Below are positions 46,169 to 57,902 of a stretch of DNA of 64,000 bases, in pieces (the stretch's first letter is position 1; the number at the start of each line of letters is the position of its first letter). The stretch is from positions 2,666,001-2,730,000 of the forward strand of contig JAHEWK010000006.1 of the NCBI GenBank assembly GCA_020740775.1, given 5' to 3'. Source of the stretch: Ilyonectria destructans. Taxonomy: Eukaryota; Ascomycota; Sordariomycetes; Hypocreales; Nectriaceae. Both the position numbers and the translations under genes were made by a program. The notes beneath the pieces are model-generated. The model saw only the letters and a list, made by a program, of their open reading frames with translations, did not search any database and was not told the origin of the DNA.

Positions 46169-48496
46169 TTACGGCTTCTCGGAAGGATGCTCAAACTTGA
46201 TGGGATGAACCAGCACTCCACGCATACAAAGTCGGCCGCTGCTTGTCGTGTCCAACTCCTCCGTCTTACCACCTCGCTCGCGGCCCTCGTTGGCACGGCC
46301 ACCGCCCCTGCCACGCCCGTCCATTTGCGCATAACCCAACCACCGGCGCCATAGGAGACCGGCGAACTCGCTGTTGAAGTACCAGCTGGTTCCCTTATGG
46401 TTGTGCTCGTTGAGCTGGTCGAAGGGGCTGCCGGGTCCTGACGTCGAGTGGTCGCGACCGGCGTTGAAGGCCGCGTCGATCTCGCTGAAGGGATACCAGG
46501 CACGGTCGAGGAACACGGGATGGGGAGCGAAGACACCCTTCATTCCGTGGTGCAGAGCGACGGTGGGAGGGAACATCTCTGAGAACGCAGTGTGGTGGAA
46601 TCGCCAAACCTCCTCGTGCATGGCCATGAGTAGACGACGGCTCAGACGCGAGGCAGTGATAATGGCGCAGCGGCGGGGAGGAGGAGTCTTGTAGCCTGTT
46701 GCGTCGTCGGAGAAAACCCAACCAGACTGCTCGGTGTCGAAGAGTGGGTTGAGGGTGATGATGTCGGCTTCCTCGCCAACACCACACTTGGATCGATCGG
46801 CGTCCACACCACATGAGGCGGGCATCATAGTCTGGCCCCACTCATCGTGTCGCAGCTGTGCCTTGCCCTCGAATGATAGGGGACCAAAGATGGGTGCGCG
46901 GCCAGAGGCAATTGTGTCCTTCTGGACCGTGTCCGTAAAGTTCTCCCAAGAACCATGGAACGCCGGGATGTAGTAACGCGCACTGCGCTCCCAGAGAAGG
47001 GTTCGGGGCTGCTTAGCGGCCCACTTGCCCAGGCGATCGAAGAACTCGTAGTAGCTGCCGAGATAGCGCATGTCCATCTCCCAGTTCCAGAAGTGCGCGT
47101 ACTCGGGATGCTGCAGGGCGAAAACCTGGAGGGGGAAATGGGCGCTGCGGTAGATGCCATGAATGTCGGCACCACTAGGGTTCTCGATGGTCTCTCCAAA
47201 TCGTCCGGGGTACATCAACCTCATCTGAGGTTCGCTCCAGAGCGAAACCAAGCCACGGAACTCGGCGGGAACATTGTCGTTGATGATTCGCTGAACTGTC
47301 CACTTGTCGGACCAGATGGGCTCGTCGATGTTGCGGACCTGCATCAGGAAGTGGACCTGGTACTCACCACCAGATTTCAGAGAGAGCTCGTTAATCAGGG
47401 CACGGAAGTTGAGAACAGCCAGTTCCGTCCACTTGAAGCCGGTGTAGGTACGGATGACAACGGCGATCCGGCCCTTCTTACCGTTGTTTTGGAGCTCACC
47501 GGTCGAGGAGTCGACCTGGGGGAAGCGGTGGATGTTTGCTTGGTAACAAGCGTCCTGAGCCTCAGCCCAGTTCACCTCAGTATAATCGATCTTGCCGGTC
47601 TCAGCCCAGACCGTCTCGCTTCCGACACTCTCGGTATCGAGACCAGTGTCCAATCCACCGTGGGCCCTGCTGTAGCCCAGGCCATAGGGACCGTAGCGAC
47701 TAAATCGGTCAAAGCAAATATCATCCCTGATGCCCAGCAGCTTGAAAGAACCAATGCCAGGGTCGGGCATGTGCTGAGGAACACCGTTGTAGGCGTACAG
47801 GTCCGGAGCTGGGACAGTCTTCTTGGCATCGAGATAACACGTCTTGACATCGCTGCCATGATCGTAGGGGCTGTAGCGCTGAGGCTTAGGCACATGATCA
47901 CTCATGGCAGGCGAGGGAAGAGGAGCCTTGTCGGTGGTGTTGGGGTATTCGGGCTGGAGGTTGACCTTGCTGACGATGGTTCGGAGACCATGGAAGTATC
48001 CATCAAGGCTGGGCAGGAGGTTAGCGAGGTTTCAACCAGGTGTCAAGATTTTTGGGGCCACAAACTGAGGGAACTTGAGCCAGGGCATTTTCTGGAGTTG
48101 CTCGAGACGCTCCTTCTTCTCATCGTCGGTAACGTACTCGTCCTCGGGGACAGTCTCGAGCTTTCCATCACCATCCATATCGCCAGTGAGCATGACAACG
48201 GTCTCGCCGTTGGAATTCACGACCGTGGCGGTCGCGATGGGAGCCTGAGTCCTGGAGCCCTTGGACAGGTAGCCGCCGACATTGTATCCAGAGTTTCTGG
48301 ACTTGACAAAGACGAGGGTCACAAGGAAGCCTGCGGCGAGGAGCCAAGTGAGTACCCTGCGATAGTGGCAGTGGCCGAGCAGAGAGCGCATGCGAAGTCG
48401 GGGCTTCTTCGTCTTTTCCGACATGATTGAGTATGGCAGCAACGGGTCGATTTTCCGGCCGATGGGAACACGCGAGTTTGAATTGCGGGCGGCCAT
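46169..48496 (-). CDS. DUF3405 type II membrane protein (glycosyltransferase-like)
   Basis: Exons 48496-48066 and 48008-46169, 756 residues. The 57-nt intron uses a GTTTGT donor, GCTAAC branch and CCCAG acceptor; it restores WLKFPHLDGYFHGLRT, whereas the unspliced frame stops. The start MAARNSNSR has a CACC context and is preferred to an upstream in-frame ATG at 48520. A basic cytosolic end and one transmembrane segment (VLTWLLAAGFLVTLVFV, about residues 47-65) give a type II topology. The lumenal domain carries the DUF3405 stretches VVIRTYTGFKW, FWNWEMDMRYLGSYYEFF and ALHHGMKGVFAPHPVFLDRAW. The acidic WEMDMR motif is reminiscent of glycosyltransferase metal sites, and a Golgi role is inferred; no activity is proven for the family as far as I know. 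Confidence 0.88.
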
Positions 48497-49202
48497 GGTG
48501 ACTGACTGGCGCCGCTGCATCCTAGATGGGGCAGGCCGTTGAGAGCAGAAGTTGTTCCTGTCGGATTGTACAAGATCCCGCGTTTGTTGTGTGTGGGTTG
48601 ATGTACGATGGTTGTCTTGTTTTTCAAGTGAAAATGAACCTAGGTGGACAGAGCGAGTGTCGTTTGGGGGCCGGCCGTCATCGAGGAATTATGTCGAGGC
48701 GTAGGTGAACAGAATGGCGGATTCGACCGAAAGCAAATCAAAGTAACGACTGGCAGTCGTCGAGACAACCTGGAAAGGGAACCGACGAAAGAGGAACCGG
48801 CGTGAGGCGGAACTGGAGATTGACGCTGCTACCTTGTCATCCGACGCAGGTAGAGGGAGCTGGTGAGAGTTGACGCGACGCAACGCAAATGCAGGACAAG
48901 GCGAAGCAAAGAAGCAGCGCGATGCCGGTCGAGTTCAGAGGACGGCTGCGGAGGAGGTTGAACAGACCGAAGAGCGAAAGTGCGTGGACGGGGGGTGAAA
49001 AGGAGGGGAGGGGAAAAGAAGAGGGCGACCAAGAGGATGGGAGGGAAAAAAAAAGAGAGGCGAGGCCAGGAGAGGCGAGGAGCAGGGGAATAGGGACACG
49101 GGACAAGGGATTGGTATCCCGGGGGGGCAGGGACCTGGCAGTGGGCGATAGGGGGATGTGCCCCGCTACGGGGTCCGCTCAACGGGGGGAGTATGTACTG
49201 TA

Positions 49203-49257
49203 GGGGAGTACCTAGGGGGGAGGGTAGGGGTTCCAGAACCGGTACGATTAGGGGGGG
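49203..49257 (+). other. G-run tract (G-quadruplex potential)
   Basis: Plus-strand G runs of 4, 6, 3 and 4 at 49203, 49215, 49222 and 49227, separated by 8, 1 and 2 nt, then a run of 7 at 49251. Located about 0.7 kb upstream of the DUF3405 start. Confidence 0.6.
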
Positions 49258-52200
49258 TGCTGTACGGTGTCGGGGCGGCCAGGGCGGTATTCGTACTGTA
49301 CTCTACCCGCCTGCAGAGCGCGCAGCAGCGTCCGCGTTCGCCCAAAGCCACTTCGGCGCCGACGCTGGGAGGGAACCTACCACAGGCGTGCGGCTGCTGA
49401 GAGTGCAGCGCAGTGCCTCTCCCGGGCTGGCAGGATGGCTGGGATAGGCTGGACTGGGACGGGGAGCGAAGCGGGCTAGAGGCCGGGCGTGTTTATCGTT
49501 GGAACTTTGGTGCTACTACGGAGTAGTACATACGTTGACGATTACCTTGCTACGTACTATTAGGTTGTCGAGGGATCGGGCATTTGACGTCCCTGGAAGG
49601 GAGTCCGTCGGCTGCTGTTTGACGGCCGGGAGCAGCCCAGGGCGGCCAACGGCGAAGGTATGCACCCAACGCACTGTGGTACGCACGTACGTACGAGCCT
49701 GTGCTGCTGCGAGGCGCGCGCTGGGGACAAGACGGCCCTCGCTCGCTCGCCCACGCGTCAGGACAGTGGCCAAATAGGCCAAACACGACACGGCAGCAAG
49801 TCAAAGCCACCCCAGACGAGCAAATAGTGGAGGCTGGACAGGACATTGGCGCCCCAAACCCACACCCCTGAGCCGCCAATCCGCCATCGTTCCCTCATTC
49901 CCTCGTTCCCTCGAGATGCCCTGGCGGCCACACTGGCGACGGCCGATGGGACGGCGCCGCCGCGTGGGGCCGGCCAGGGCCAATCACGACGGCTCCACCG
50001 GGCGTTCTGGTGCTGGACGGTGTACTGTGGCATGTACGAAGTATCAATATGGCACTGTACCAGGGGCAAGCAGCGACCAACGAGCGACGACGAGTCTGAG
50101 TGCCTGGGACTGCTCGGATTGCTAGGATTCGCTGGGATGACTGGCCCTGGCGACAAGGGTCAACGCCTAACGAGGCAATTGGGGACACCAACCTAGTCCA
50201 TGCTGATCTGACATGCTGTAGCCGTCTAACTTTGTGGCTTCCGGCGCCTGTGGTCTTGCTGGCAGTTGGCTCATCAATCGGGTTTCTGACTGGCAGTCGG
50301 GTAATCAATGGTCCTAACAGCGGCTGGCCGAGCCTTGCAAGTCTCTTGCGCCATATCCCAGCCGCATCCCTGACAAAAAGGCTCGCTCGCCGGGGGAGAC
50401 CCGTGGGCCCGTGGACCCTGCGCTGGGTTCCTCCCACTCGCCAGGCTTCTGGGCCAGAGAGGCGGCTCCATTGAGCGTCGTCGCTCTCTCACTGCGGAAC
50501 TGGACGCTTGCGTGTCCTGATCGGCGTATTACATGTCTGGAGTAGAAGATCAGGAGCCGAGTGTAGCAGCTTCGCACACCCACAAGCCAGTGAGAGTGCC
50601 GTTGGGGGCGCTCGCCACTTTCAGCTCCTTAGCGGCGGGGGGGCGAACCCTCTGGGGCTGCGGTACGAGCGTGGTGCAAGTTGTGGTGCAGTGCGAGCAT
50701 GTCCTTCCTGTATTCCCAAGAAATCGATGTACTCGGCTGGTCAACGTACTACTGTGCGTGCATGCTAACGTCAACTTGGTATGGTAGCACGCCCCTCGAC
50801 GTTCCCTTGGACCTGGAGACACCCCTTTGGACGCGGCCAGCCCCTTGCCCGCACCCCTCCCTTTGCCAGTCAAGAATGATGAGAGGCGGAGGCTTTTGGC
50901 GGAGGACCACCAGGAAGCCACCTCCACCGCGCATCATCAGCCCGGGGGACCTGCTCGGCATGGAGACAGAGGGTCGTCCCCCGCCACGCGTCCACCGTCT
51001 CACAATGCTTCCGGCAGCCTGTCCTGTGACGCGGATGCTGCTGGTCTCTGGTGCCGGCGCTGGGCATTGATGTTGGCGTTCTTGGTGGTGCTTCCCGCTG
51101 CGTGGTCGGTCTCAACTCCTGCAGCACTTGCTGACAAGCAATTTCGGGTCTGGGATAATATCCTCACCGAAGGCCACCACCCCCTGGTTCTCGCCGTTGA
51201 TCAAAAGAGTTATCTAATGGCAAAAGGACGAAGCCTACTGCCCTTTCTCGTCTAGTCTCAGCCGTTGGCTCTAATCCAACTACCGGCCCTCTTTCCTAGG
51301 CTGGTTTCCCATCCCAATCGCTTCGTGTTTTCCCACCCTAGTCTTCAGCCCCGACCTAATTCTCCAAGCAGAGGAGTCTCAGTCACACTGTGACTGGTGC
51401 TAGCTCGTAAGTTATCCCGCCAAGAGTTCCCCTCGTCTTCTTCAACTCTCCGCCCCAACCAGGCGGCTCCCGTAGGAGTCTGAGCTGCAAGGCGAGAGAC
51501 AGACCCACGAGCTTGACATTAATAAACATCACGTTGCTCGTCGTCGACAGCAGATGGAACCTGGTGGAGCGAGATTGCCAAGGGGTCCGCTCTGTCGCTG
51601 ACACGAACTAGACAGGGGAGAAGGGTGTGCCAGGCTGCGGGCCCATGCAAAATCGCCAGACTGGCGCTGATTGAACGCTGCAGGCTCGTCAACTCATCAC
51701 TGTGGTAAATCACGACCGACATTTGTCGTCTAGAATACGATACCTGACGCAACCTCAGAATCAGTTATCTTGCTTATTTGGGACAAACGAGACCTAATCG
51801 TCGACCGCCAGCATCTCCAATCGGCCGCCCACCCTAAGCGGCGATTGTCCTTTCTGGTCTTCCCTCGTCTAGCTGCCGGAACCCCAGTCCCGAACGCCTA
51901 CCGTCCCGTGTCTTGCTGCTGGTGTAACTTGACCCAGTATATCCTTGCTGTTCGAGATGTCTTCGTCATCCTCTTCGTGACTCTCAATGCTCCCAGCAGA
52001 AGAAGCTTGTGGGTGTCGTGCCCGCCCCCGTCGAAGTAGGTTTCCACCGGATTTCAACAGATGAGCCGCCCGTGCCCCGGCCCTCTCGCTGATCTTTTGC
52101 TGGCCTTTGCTGGCTCTTAAACTCCCGCACCGGGCCTTCCGATGGGGCTTCATTTCCTGACCGATCGTCTTCCCTTGGCCTCCGCCGGGATCCCAGCTCA

Positions 52201-52950
52201 AAAAGCAGAGCTAGACGGACATGCGGGCGCCCACCAACCTGGGTTCTTAATCTCCATGTTGGGGACAGCTCCAGCGTCATTTTGATAGAGCGGGTCCCGC
52301 GGCAACGCCAATGCCCGTTTCCACCATTCATCACCCACTTCGTTCTAGCCCTGTACCCTTTTCTTCCCATAGTGCATCCCTCCCTGCCTAGGAATCTTCA
52401 TCTCATTCCCTCAAGATTCCCGGCATGGACTCTCCCGATCCCACTCCAATCCTACCCCATGTGGCCCATCCCACGCGAGCCATCCTATCCCGTTGCGTGC
52501 GCTCTGCACCTTAGCTCGTCTTACTGTGCGTGGTACCTAACGAGGTACATAGCAGTCTACCTCACACAGAGGAGCGAGTTCCAGGAACCGGCTTGGAGAC
52601 GCAGCCTCAATGTTTCTTCGGGCGTCGGCAGTGCGGCGACGGTAACCCATGACTAGGCACCGTATCACCCATCGCGCAACCTGTCATGTTTCGATGGCGG
52701 TGGCGAGGCGACTTCTGGTCCCGTCAACCACGTCTTTATTTAGCAGCATATCGGCACAGTCATCGCCGACTCTCCACCCGCCGCCCACTTCTCGCTCGTA
52801 CTTATCGCTCGTGTCCGTAGCCCAGCTGCACAAGCGCCAAATAATATGCCCCGTTATTGGTCTGACCAGCCACGGCCCGCGAGGCTCTGCACGCCATGAA
52901 CCTCGTCTGAGGTCAGACCCGGCTGGTGACGCCTGTCATCTGAAGCCCCA

Positions 52951-52978
52951 GTGATCAGTGATCAGTGATCAGTGCTCA
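52951..52978. repeat. 7-bp tandem repeat (GTGATCA)
   Basis: Three perfect GTGATCA units and a fourth with one change (GTGCTCA). Each unit contains the palindrome TGATCA. Confidence 0.92.
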
Positions 52979-53361
52979 AACGCTGAGAGGTTTCGCCTTC
53001 CGCGTCTCGCATATAGTACCACACAGTACATTTTGCCATCGACCCAGAGTTCTAATAATAAGGGACCCATCATCCTCGTACGTGGCATGGCCCTAACCTA
53101 AAACGGGACATGTTTAATGCCCGACAGCTGATGACGGACGTCACTCGTTGGTATGCTCTAGACTCTCACATGTCGAAACAGCGATGCCCTCAACACGAAA
53201 TTTGTTGCGACACATGCACGAAACAGAAAAGGGAATTCCATTCCAACGCGGCAAACCCTAAAATCGCGTCAAATTTGTTTGTCTTCTCCGGTGCAGTGCA
53301 CACTCTCCTCGGGCAATCTACTTCATCGAGGTGCCACCAGCCGCACGGCCGGATTTTGTTT

Positions 53362-55500
53362 TCAGACCGTCTCGCTCCCGGTGTCTCGCTCTCTGTCCCT
53401 TGGACGGACCGTCTCCTTCTCTTTCCCTTTCTCGTCTCCCGCTTCCAGATCTGCCCTTACCATCTCCGTCGCCGGGGCCTCCCTCTCAAGCTGCTGCTCC
53501 TTGTGCGCCCGCTTCCGCTGCTTTCGCGCCTCCAGCTTTGCCGCCGTGCCCTCTCGCCATCCCTTCCCCCACCGGATCGCGGCCACGGTCCCCAGCGCCG
53601 ACGCAACCATATACGCGGCCGTGACGGTCGAGAACCAGCCGATGCCGATGGATTGCACTGCCGGGAGCACTACCGCCGACGCCACACAGCCCATGAGGTA
53701 GCGGACAAAGAAGTTGGTCGCCGCCACCTCGGCGCCGTGGCCTGGCATCACGTCGATGCAGTACGTATTGTACGATGGGAAGCAGAACAGCTGTGCGACG
53801 CCCTGTACGAACATGGCGATGACCGGCACCGGGATCCCGCCGACTTCCTGGTCCACAGCCCAGCCGTAGACGAGCATGCTCCCCGGGATGATTACTCCTA
53901 TAAACGGGACCGCTGACCGAAGCCGGTCCTCGGGTACCCGCACGCCGCCGCGTTTCTTGATCCACCGCTTCACCGTGTAGTCGGCCCAGCGGCCCCCCAC
54001 GAACGTCCCGAGCAGGTATCCAAAACCGGGGGCCAGGTAGAAGAGACCTGACAGAAGTGGCGTTTCGAGGTGGAATCGCGGGTTGAGCACGTATCGGATC
54101 GGTGTCAGCAGGCTGTACATGTTCCAGGTCAGGGACGCACTGCCCCCGGCAACCATGACAATGTTCCAGTACCGGAACAGCAGCAGGACTCGCACGGGAC
54201 TAATCATTTTCAGGATTGCCTTTGTCTTGTCCCGTCGGGAGTATCCTTCGAGCTCTGTGATCCTTTTGTGGTGTGCCGTCTCAAGCACCACGAAGTAGAG
54301 ACCCAGTACGCCCACACCTGCCAGCGCTGTTTGAAGCCAGAAGATTGCCCTCCACGATGTGTATGTCACAATGATGCCTCCTAGGAATGGCCCAAATGCG
54401 GGTCCGACAAGTGTTCCAGTTAAGAACCATCCCATGGCGGTTCCGCGTTCGGTCGGGCGATATATGTCGCTGCTCTGGTGTTAGTGGAGGCTGTTCTGTT
54501 TCCGAACTTAATCTATGCGACATTGGGCCCGAGCTTTCTCCAATATGGTTTGAGAACTAGAGTCAGATTGATTGGATAAGGTGAACAAAGTTGTTTCCTT
54601 GGGAAACTCCTACATCAAGACTTGACTGGTGCACCTATCCACTTGGACTAGGAAACGCGACGTCTTATCCAAACTAGATGGTTGAAAGAGGCCATGAAGA
54701 GCAAAGGCTGAAAAAAATAAAATATTATTTAACACATACCCAACACAAGCAGGCCCGATGAGGATAGGGACTGTGCCTCCAAATGCGGAGGCAGCTCTGA
54801 AAAATATGAAGGAGGCGAGATTTGGAGCGAGGGCAGTAGCAACACTGAGAACGAAGAACATGATGGCCGTGACCAAAGCTACCTATACAGTTTGGTTAGC
54901 GAGTTGAGCCATGTTGTTTCCATCAAACTCTCCTCTGTCGAGATGGACCCCATGTTGAACCTAACGACGAGACTTCATCCCTATATAGAACAGCACGAAC
55001 AAGGAAAGAGACCACTTCAAGACATAATAATTTGATGGTTGTAAACATACCGGCCTTCTACCAAACACCTGGCTCGTGGGTCCCCATATCACAGGCGATA
55101 TGGCCATGACAACCATGTATGCGGCGTTGCTCACGTTGATGACACTTCCGGTCGTGTTGTAAGTCGCCGCCACCTCAGGAGTCGCCGCCAGTACCGTTGT
55201 ACTCGAGATGGGCGACAGCAGAGCCATAAAGGACAGAACCGCCACGACGGCTCTCTTGCGGCCCCGTGATAGTCGGTCGTATATCTCGTCTCCCGCCTCG
55301 CGGTACGGTTCGTCCCGCCCCGGTGGCGCCGAGGACGGAGGTGGCTCCAATGCATCTGGGCCAGAGATGTGAGATGTTGCATGTTGAATTTCGTTCAAAC
55401 TTGCCGTGCGGCCGATCCTGTCGGAGGAAGATTCCGCGGTGCTTGACGATGACGACGAAGAGCGTCGGCCCTCTGAAGGCGTTTCGTTGGTAGTCTTCAT
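53362..55500 (-). CDS. MFS transporter, DHA1-type (drug or polyamine:H+ antiporter-like)
   Basis: Exons in gene order: 55500-55051, 54882-54740 and 54469-53362, 566 residues; introns 168 and 270 nt. The N-terminal 75 residues are cytosolic, with a Ser run (RRSSSSSSSTAESSSD). The MFS motif A region reads WGPTSQVFGRRP, and the junction of exons 2 and 3 gives VGDIYRPTERGTAMGWF, a common fungal DHA1 signature, followed by LVGPAFGPFLGG (motif C-like). About 12 hydrophobic segments can be counted. The C-terminus is a charged tail (KLEARKQRKRAHKEQQLERE). DHA1 transporters export drugs, polyamines or metabolites by proton antiport at the plasma membrane; the substrate is unknown and no cluster context helps. 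Confidence 0.9.
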
Positions 55501-56447
55501 GATGGTCGTTGTCTCATGGGATAGGCACGACTTTTGGTAGAATCCTCGGCTTCTTTAAAACGAGACCGCTTGTTGAATAGCCGGATCTTTTGCACATCTC
55601 ACTCCAGAAAACTAAAGGTTTTGTCAACGATAGGAGTCATCACGCCTCGAAGGACATGGAGAGGAAGCAAGTTCACTACCCCACAAGAGAGGATAAGCAG
55701 CCTCTTTTGACTAAACGACTACCCGCACTCCATCACCTGCACCCCAGCACTTGATTTTTCCCTCCGCCTAACGTCCTCCGATCTTCATCAAATCCTCCTC
55801 CTTACATTGGTGTGTTTTGCCTGCGGGAACCCACTACCGCCTCCGCGCTATCTCCGGCGAGTGGATACCCCGACACCGGAACCTCGGAATCACCAGGATA
55901 ATGAACTGGGATAATGAAGCAATTGATAGATGTTCTTTTCGGCTGGATTAGGACTGGTTGTATGTATTTGGCTCTACGATCTGGAGCAATTGAATGGAAA
56001 CTACGAGTTGATTGAAGGTGACGGAATAGTCCGAGCCGTCGGGGTGGAACTCGATTCCGAGGAGCTTCGGCGTCGGGGGCCGAGTCCCACCTTTTTTATC
56101 GGCCAATGGTTCTAAGTAGCCGGCCGACCAGATATCCGGTCAAGGGTGGTTATCCGTGAGGTATCCGTGAGGCCGACTTAGGAGCTTAGGTAGCAGAGAA
56201 GAGTCATTGAGTTGCTGATCCATTATGTTTCTATCCACAACTGTGACTCTTTGGTCAGGTTCTAATAAATATGGCATGTTTAAACGCCAGACGCCTTGCC
56301 TATGCTCTGTAAATGCAACACAACACAATGCTATGCAATAATACCATGCCAAAACGCCCACTCCTCCAGAATGCTAAACAAAGTCTTTCCATCACGGGTA
56401 TTCATAGATCCAACCAACATGCGCTCGAACTCCACAATGCATTTGGT
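55501..56447. other. MFS upstream region and CDT1 3' flank
   Basis: Between the MFS start and the CDT1 stop, both genes on the minus strand. No gene seen. Confidence 0.55.
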
Positions 56448-57902
56448 TCATGCCAACAACTTGTGCACCCGTTCCTGAATGACCCTGTCCACGGGTTGCG
56501 AGTTCCGTTGGACTACGACATTTTCCCTGCCGCCAATGGCGACAATTCGTAGCCACTCAGGAGCTACCTCGGTTGCAATGAGCCGAATACAGGCACTTCC
56601 CTCCTGGGTGGACATCGGCGTTCGGAGCGAGTCCTTGAGCTTCTCCAAGATACCGGCCATTGTGAATGCCTGACGGGGTAGAGACATCGGGTTCGAGAGA
56701 CTAAGCATTGAGATCGTGGCAGCCACATCTGAGACTCGGTTGAGTGCTGCACGGCGCTGGAGCTCGGGGCCAGAGGGGGGGAGGGGCCCGTTGGCCTTGG
56801 CGAGTTGCTTCATGCGGAGGCGGTCGAGAAGGCTCATTTTAGTGCCGTCGGGGTTTAGAAGAGGATTGTTGGCGATCGCCGCCTGCTTGGCCTCCTTCTC
56901 CTGCTGTTTTGCGGCAATGCCATTCTTGAGCTCTGACAGTGCCTGCTGCCCTTTGGCTAGCAGAGGGTTCGCCTTGGTATAAGTTGTCATGTTTTTGATG
57001 GCAACCTGGGGGAGATCGCTGAGCGAAAGGCTCCCGAGGGGAATATCAACATCGGTCATCTCATCGGTAGCCTTCTCTGTGCAGAGAGCCTGCAAGTTCT
57101 CCCCAAACTGCCTGTAAAGACGCTCTTCGTTGATTGGTGTGGCATCTTCGCGAGGGGCTAGTTCGACACAGACTCTTCCTCGACCGTAGTCGGAAACGAT
57201 AAAGGGGGAGACTGTGTTGTGCTTGATGGATGATTGGATGGCGATACATCTTCGAATGTCCTCGACTGTGACCTGTCGCTTTCCCCAGGAGCGAGAAATA
57301 TGGGGACTTAGAGTGCGGATGTCAATTGGTACCGCGGTGCCGTTGTGGGCAAATTGAATCATAATAGTCTTGACAAACGCCCGGTGCAAATCGACTAGCT
57401 CGGCCAGATGAGGAGGAAGAGCATTATCATCTCCATCCGCCTTGTTTAGTTTCTTGAAGACGCCATCGAGCTTAGTTTGAACCGTCTTGCCCTGCCGTCT
57501 CGTCTTGGAAATGATGGTTGATTCACTGGGCTTGTGGGCAGTGTTGGCCCTTGATGGCGTGGTCTTGGCTGTGCGCTTGCCTTTGATGATGGCTCGAACT
57601 GATGACGGAGTTGTAGGCTGGGGTTCCTGACGGCGACAGGCACGTTTGGTGGGAGCACCCTCATCGTCGCTGCTGGGAGCGAACGAGATGGTTCGGGGTG
57701 CGACTTGGGGATGGGCGTCCTCCTTGACAATGGCGGCCTTTCTCTTTCTCGTCGTAACCGTGGTTGTTGGGGCAGGCTCAACGGCAATTTTCTTGATGGC
57801 AGCATCAGGGAAGGCTTGGCCCTTGGATACACGTGCGAAGCCGTTGATGCGCTGGCTTGTCGCAGCCGTGGCAGCGTGGTTGCGCTTTGCCGGTCGAGGC
57901 AT
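56448..57902 (-). CDS. CDT1: DNA replication licensing factor Cdt1
   Basis: A single exon; the start MPRPAKRNHAATAATSQRIN (484 residues) is preferred, although the frame is open upstream to 58004. The N-terminal ~155 residues are disordered and basic. A winged-helix region corresponding to the geminin-binding domain spans about 165-285 (PHLAELVDLHRAFVKTIMIQ, then SWGKRQVTVEDIRRCIAIQ). A C-terminal winged helix that contacts MCM lies at about 385-484 (MAGILEKLKDSLRTPM, then GACIRLIATEVAPEWLRI). Cdt1 loads MCM2-7 at origins in G1. A partial PIP-like motif, QTKLDGVFKK, precedes the first winged helix. A degenerate or divergent Cdt1 is usual for fungi, and this one is complete. Confidence 0.9.
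   Translation of the reverse strand: MPRPAKRNHAATAATSQRINGFARVSKGQAFPDAAIKKIAVEPAPTTTVTTRKRKAAIVKEDAHPQVAPRTISFAPSSDDEGAPTKRACRRQEPQPTTPSSVRAIIKGKRTAKTTPSRANTAHKPSESTIISKTRRQGKTVQTKLDGVFKKLNKADGDDNALPPHLAELVDLHRAFVKTIMIQFAHNGTAVPIDIRTLSPHISRSWGKRQVTVEDIRRCIAIQSSIKHNTVSPFIVSDYGRGRVCVELAPREDATPINEERLYRQFGENLQALCTEKATDEMTDVDIPLGSLSLSDLPQVAIKNMTTYTKANPLLAKGQQALSELKNGIAAKQQEKEAKQAAIANNPLLNPDGTKMSLLDRLRMKQLAKANGPLPPSGPELQRRAALNRVSDVAATISMLSLSNPMSLPRQAFTMAGILEKLKDSLRTPMSTQEGSACIRLIATEVAPEWLRIVAIGGRENVVVQRNSQPVDRVIQERVHKLLA

Larger units (their letters stand above)
48497..53361. other. 4.9-kb gene-free interval
   Basis: The left part (about 48890-49090) is purine-rich on the plus strand, that is, a CT-rich leader for the DUF3405 gene on the other strand. 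Beyond this, GC-rich DNA carries many short overlapping frames but no domain, signal or spliced gene. Sub-features are the G-run tract and the 7-bp repeat. Confidence 0.5.

Noticed and set aside
48009..48034. A very short intron starting at GTTGAAACC in the DUF3405 gene
   Set aside because: It would be about 28 nt and gives the wrong frame; the GTTTGT donor gives a normal 57-nt intron and the right frame.
46955..48430. 491-codon open frame on the plus strand
   Set aside because: It lies opposite both exons of the DUF3405 gene and its Val/Leu/Asp/Glu-rich composition is the complement of that gene's codon use; it has no domain.
52951..52978. Tandem GTGATCA units as a CRISPR-like array
   Set aside because: The units are 7 bp with no spacers, in a eukaryotic genome; a simple repeat.
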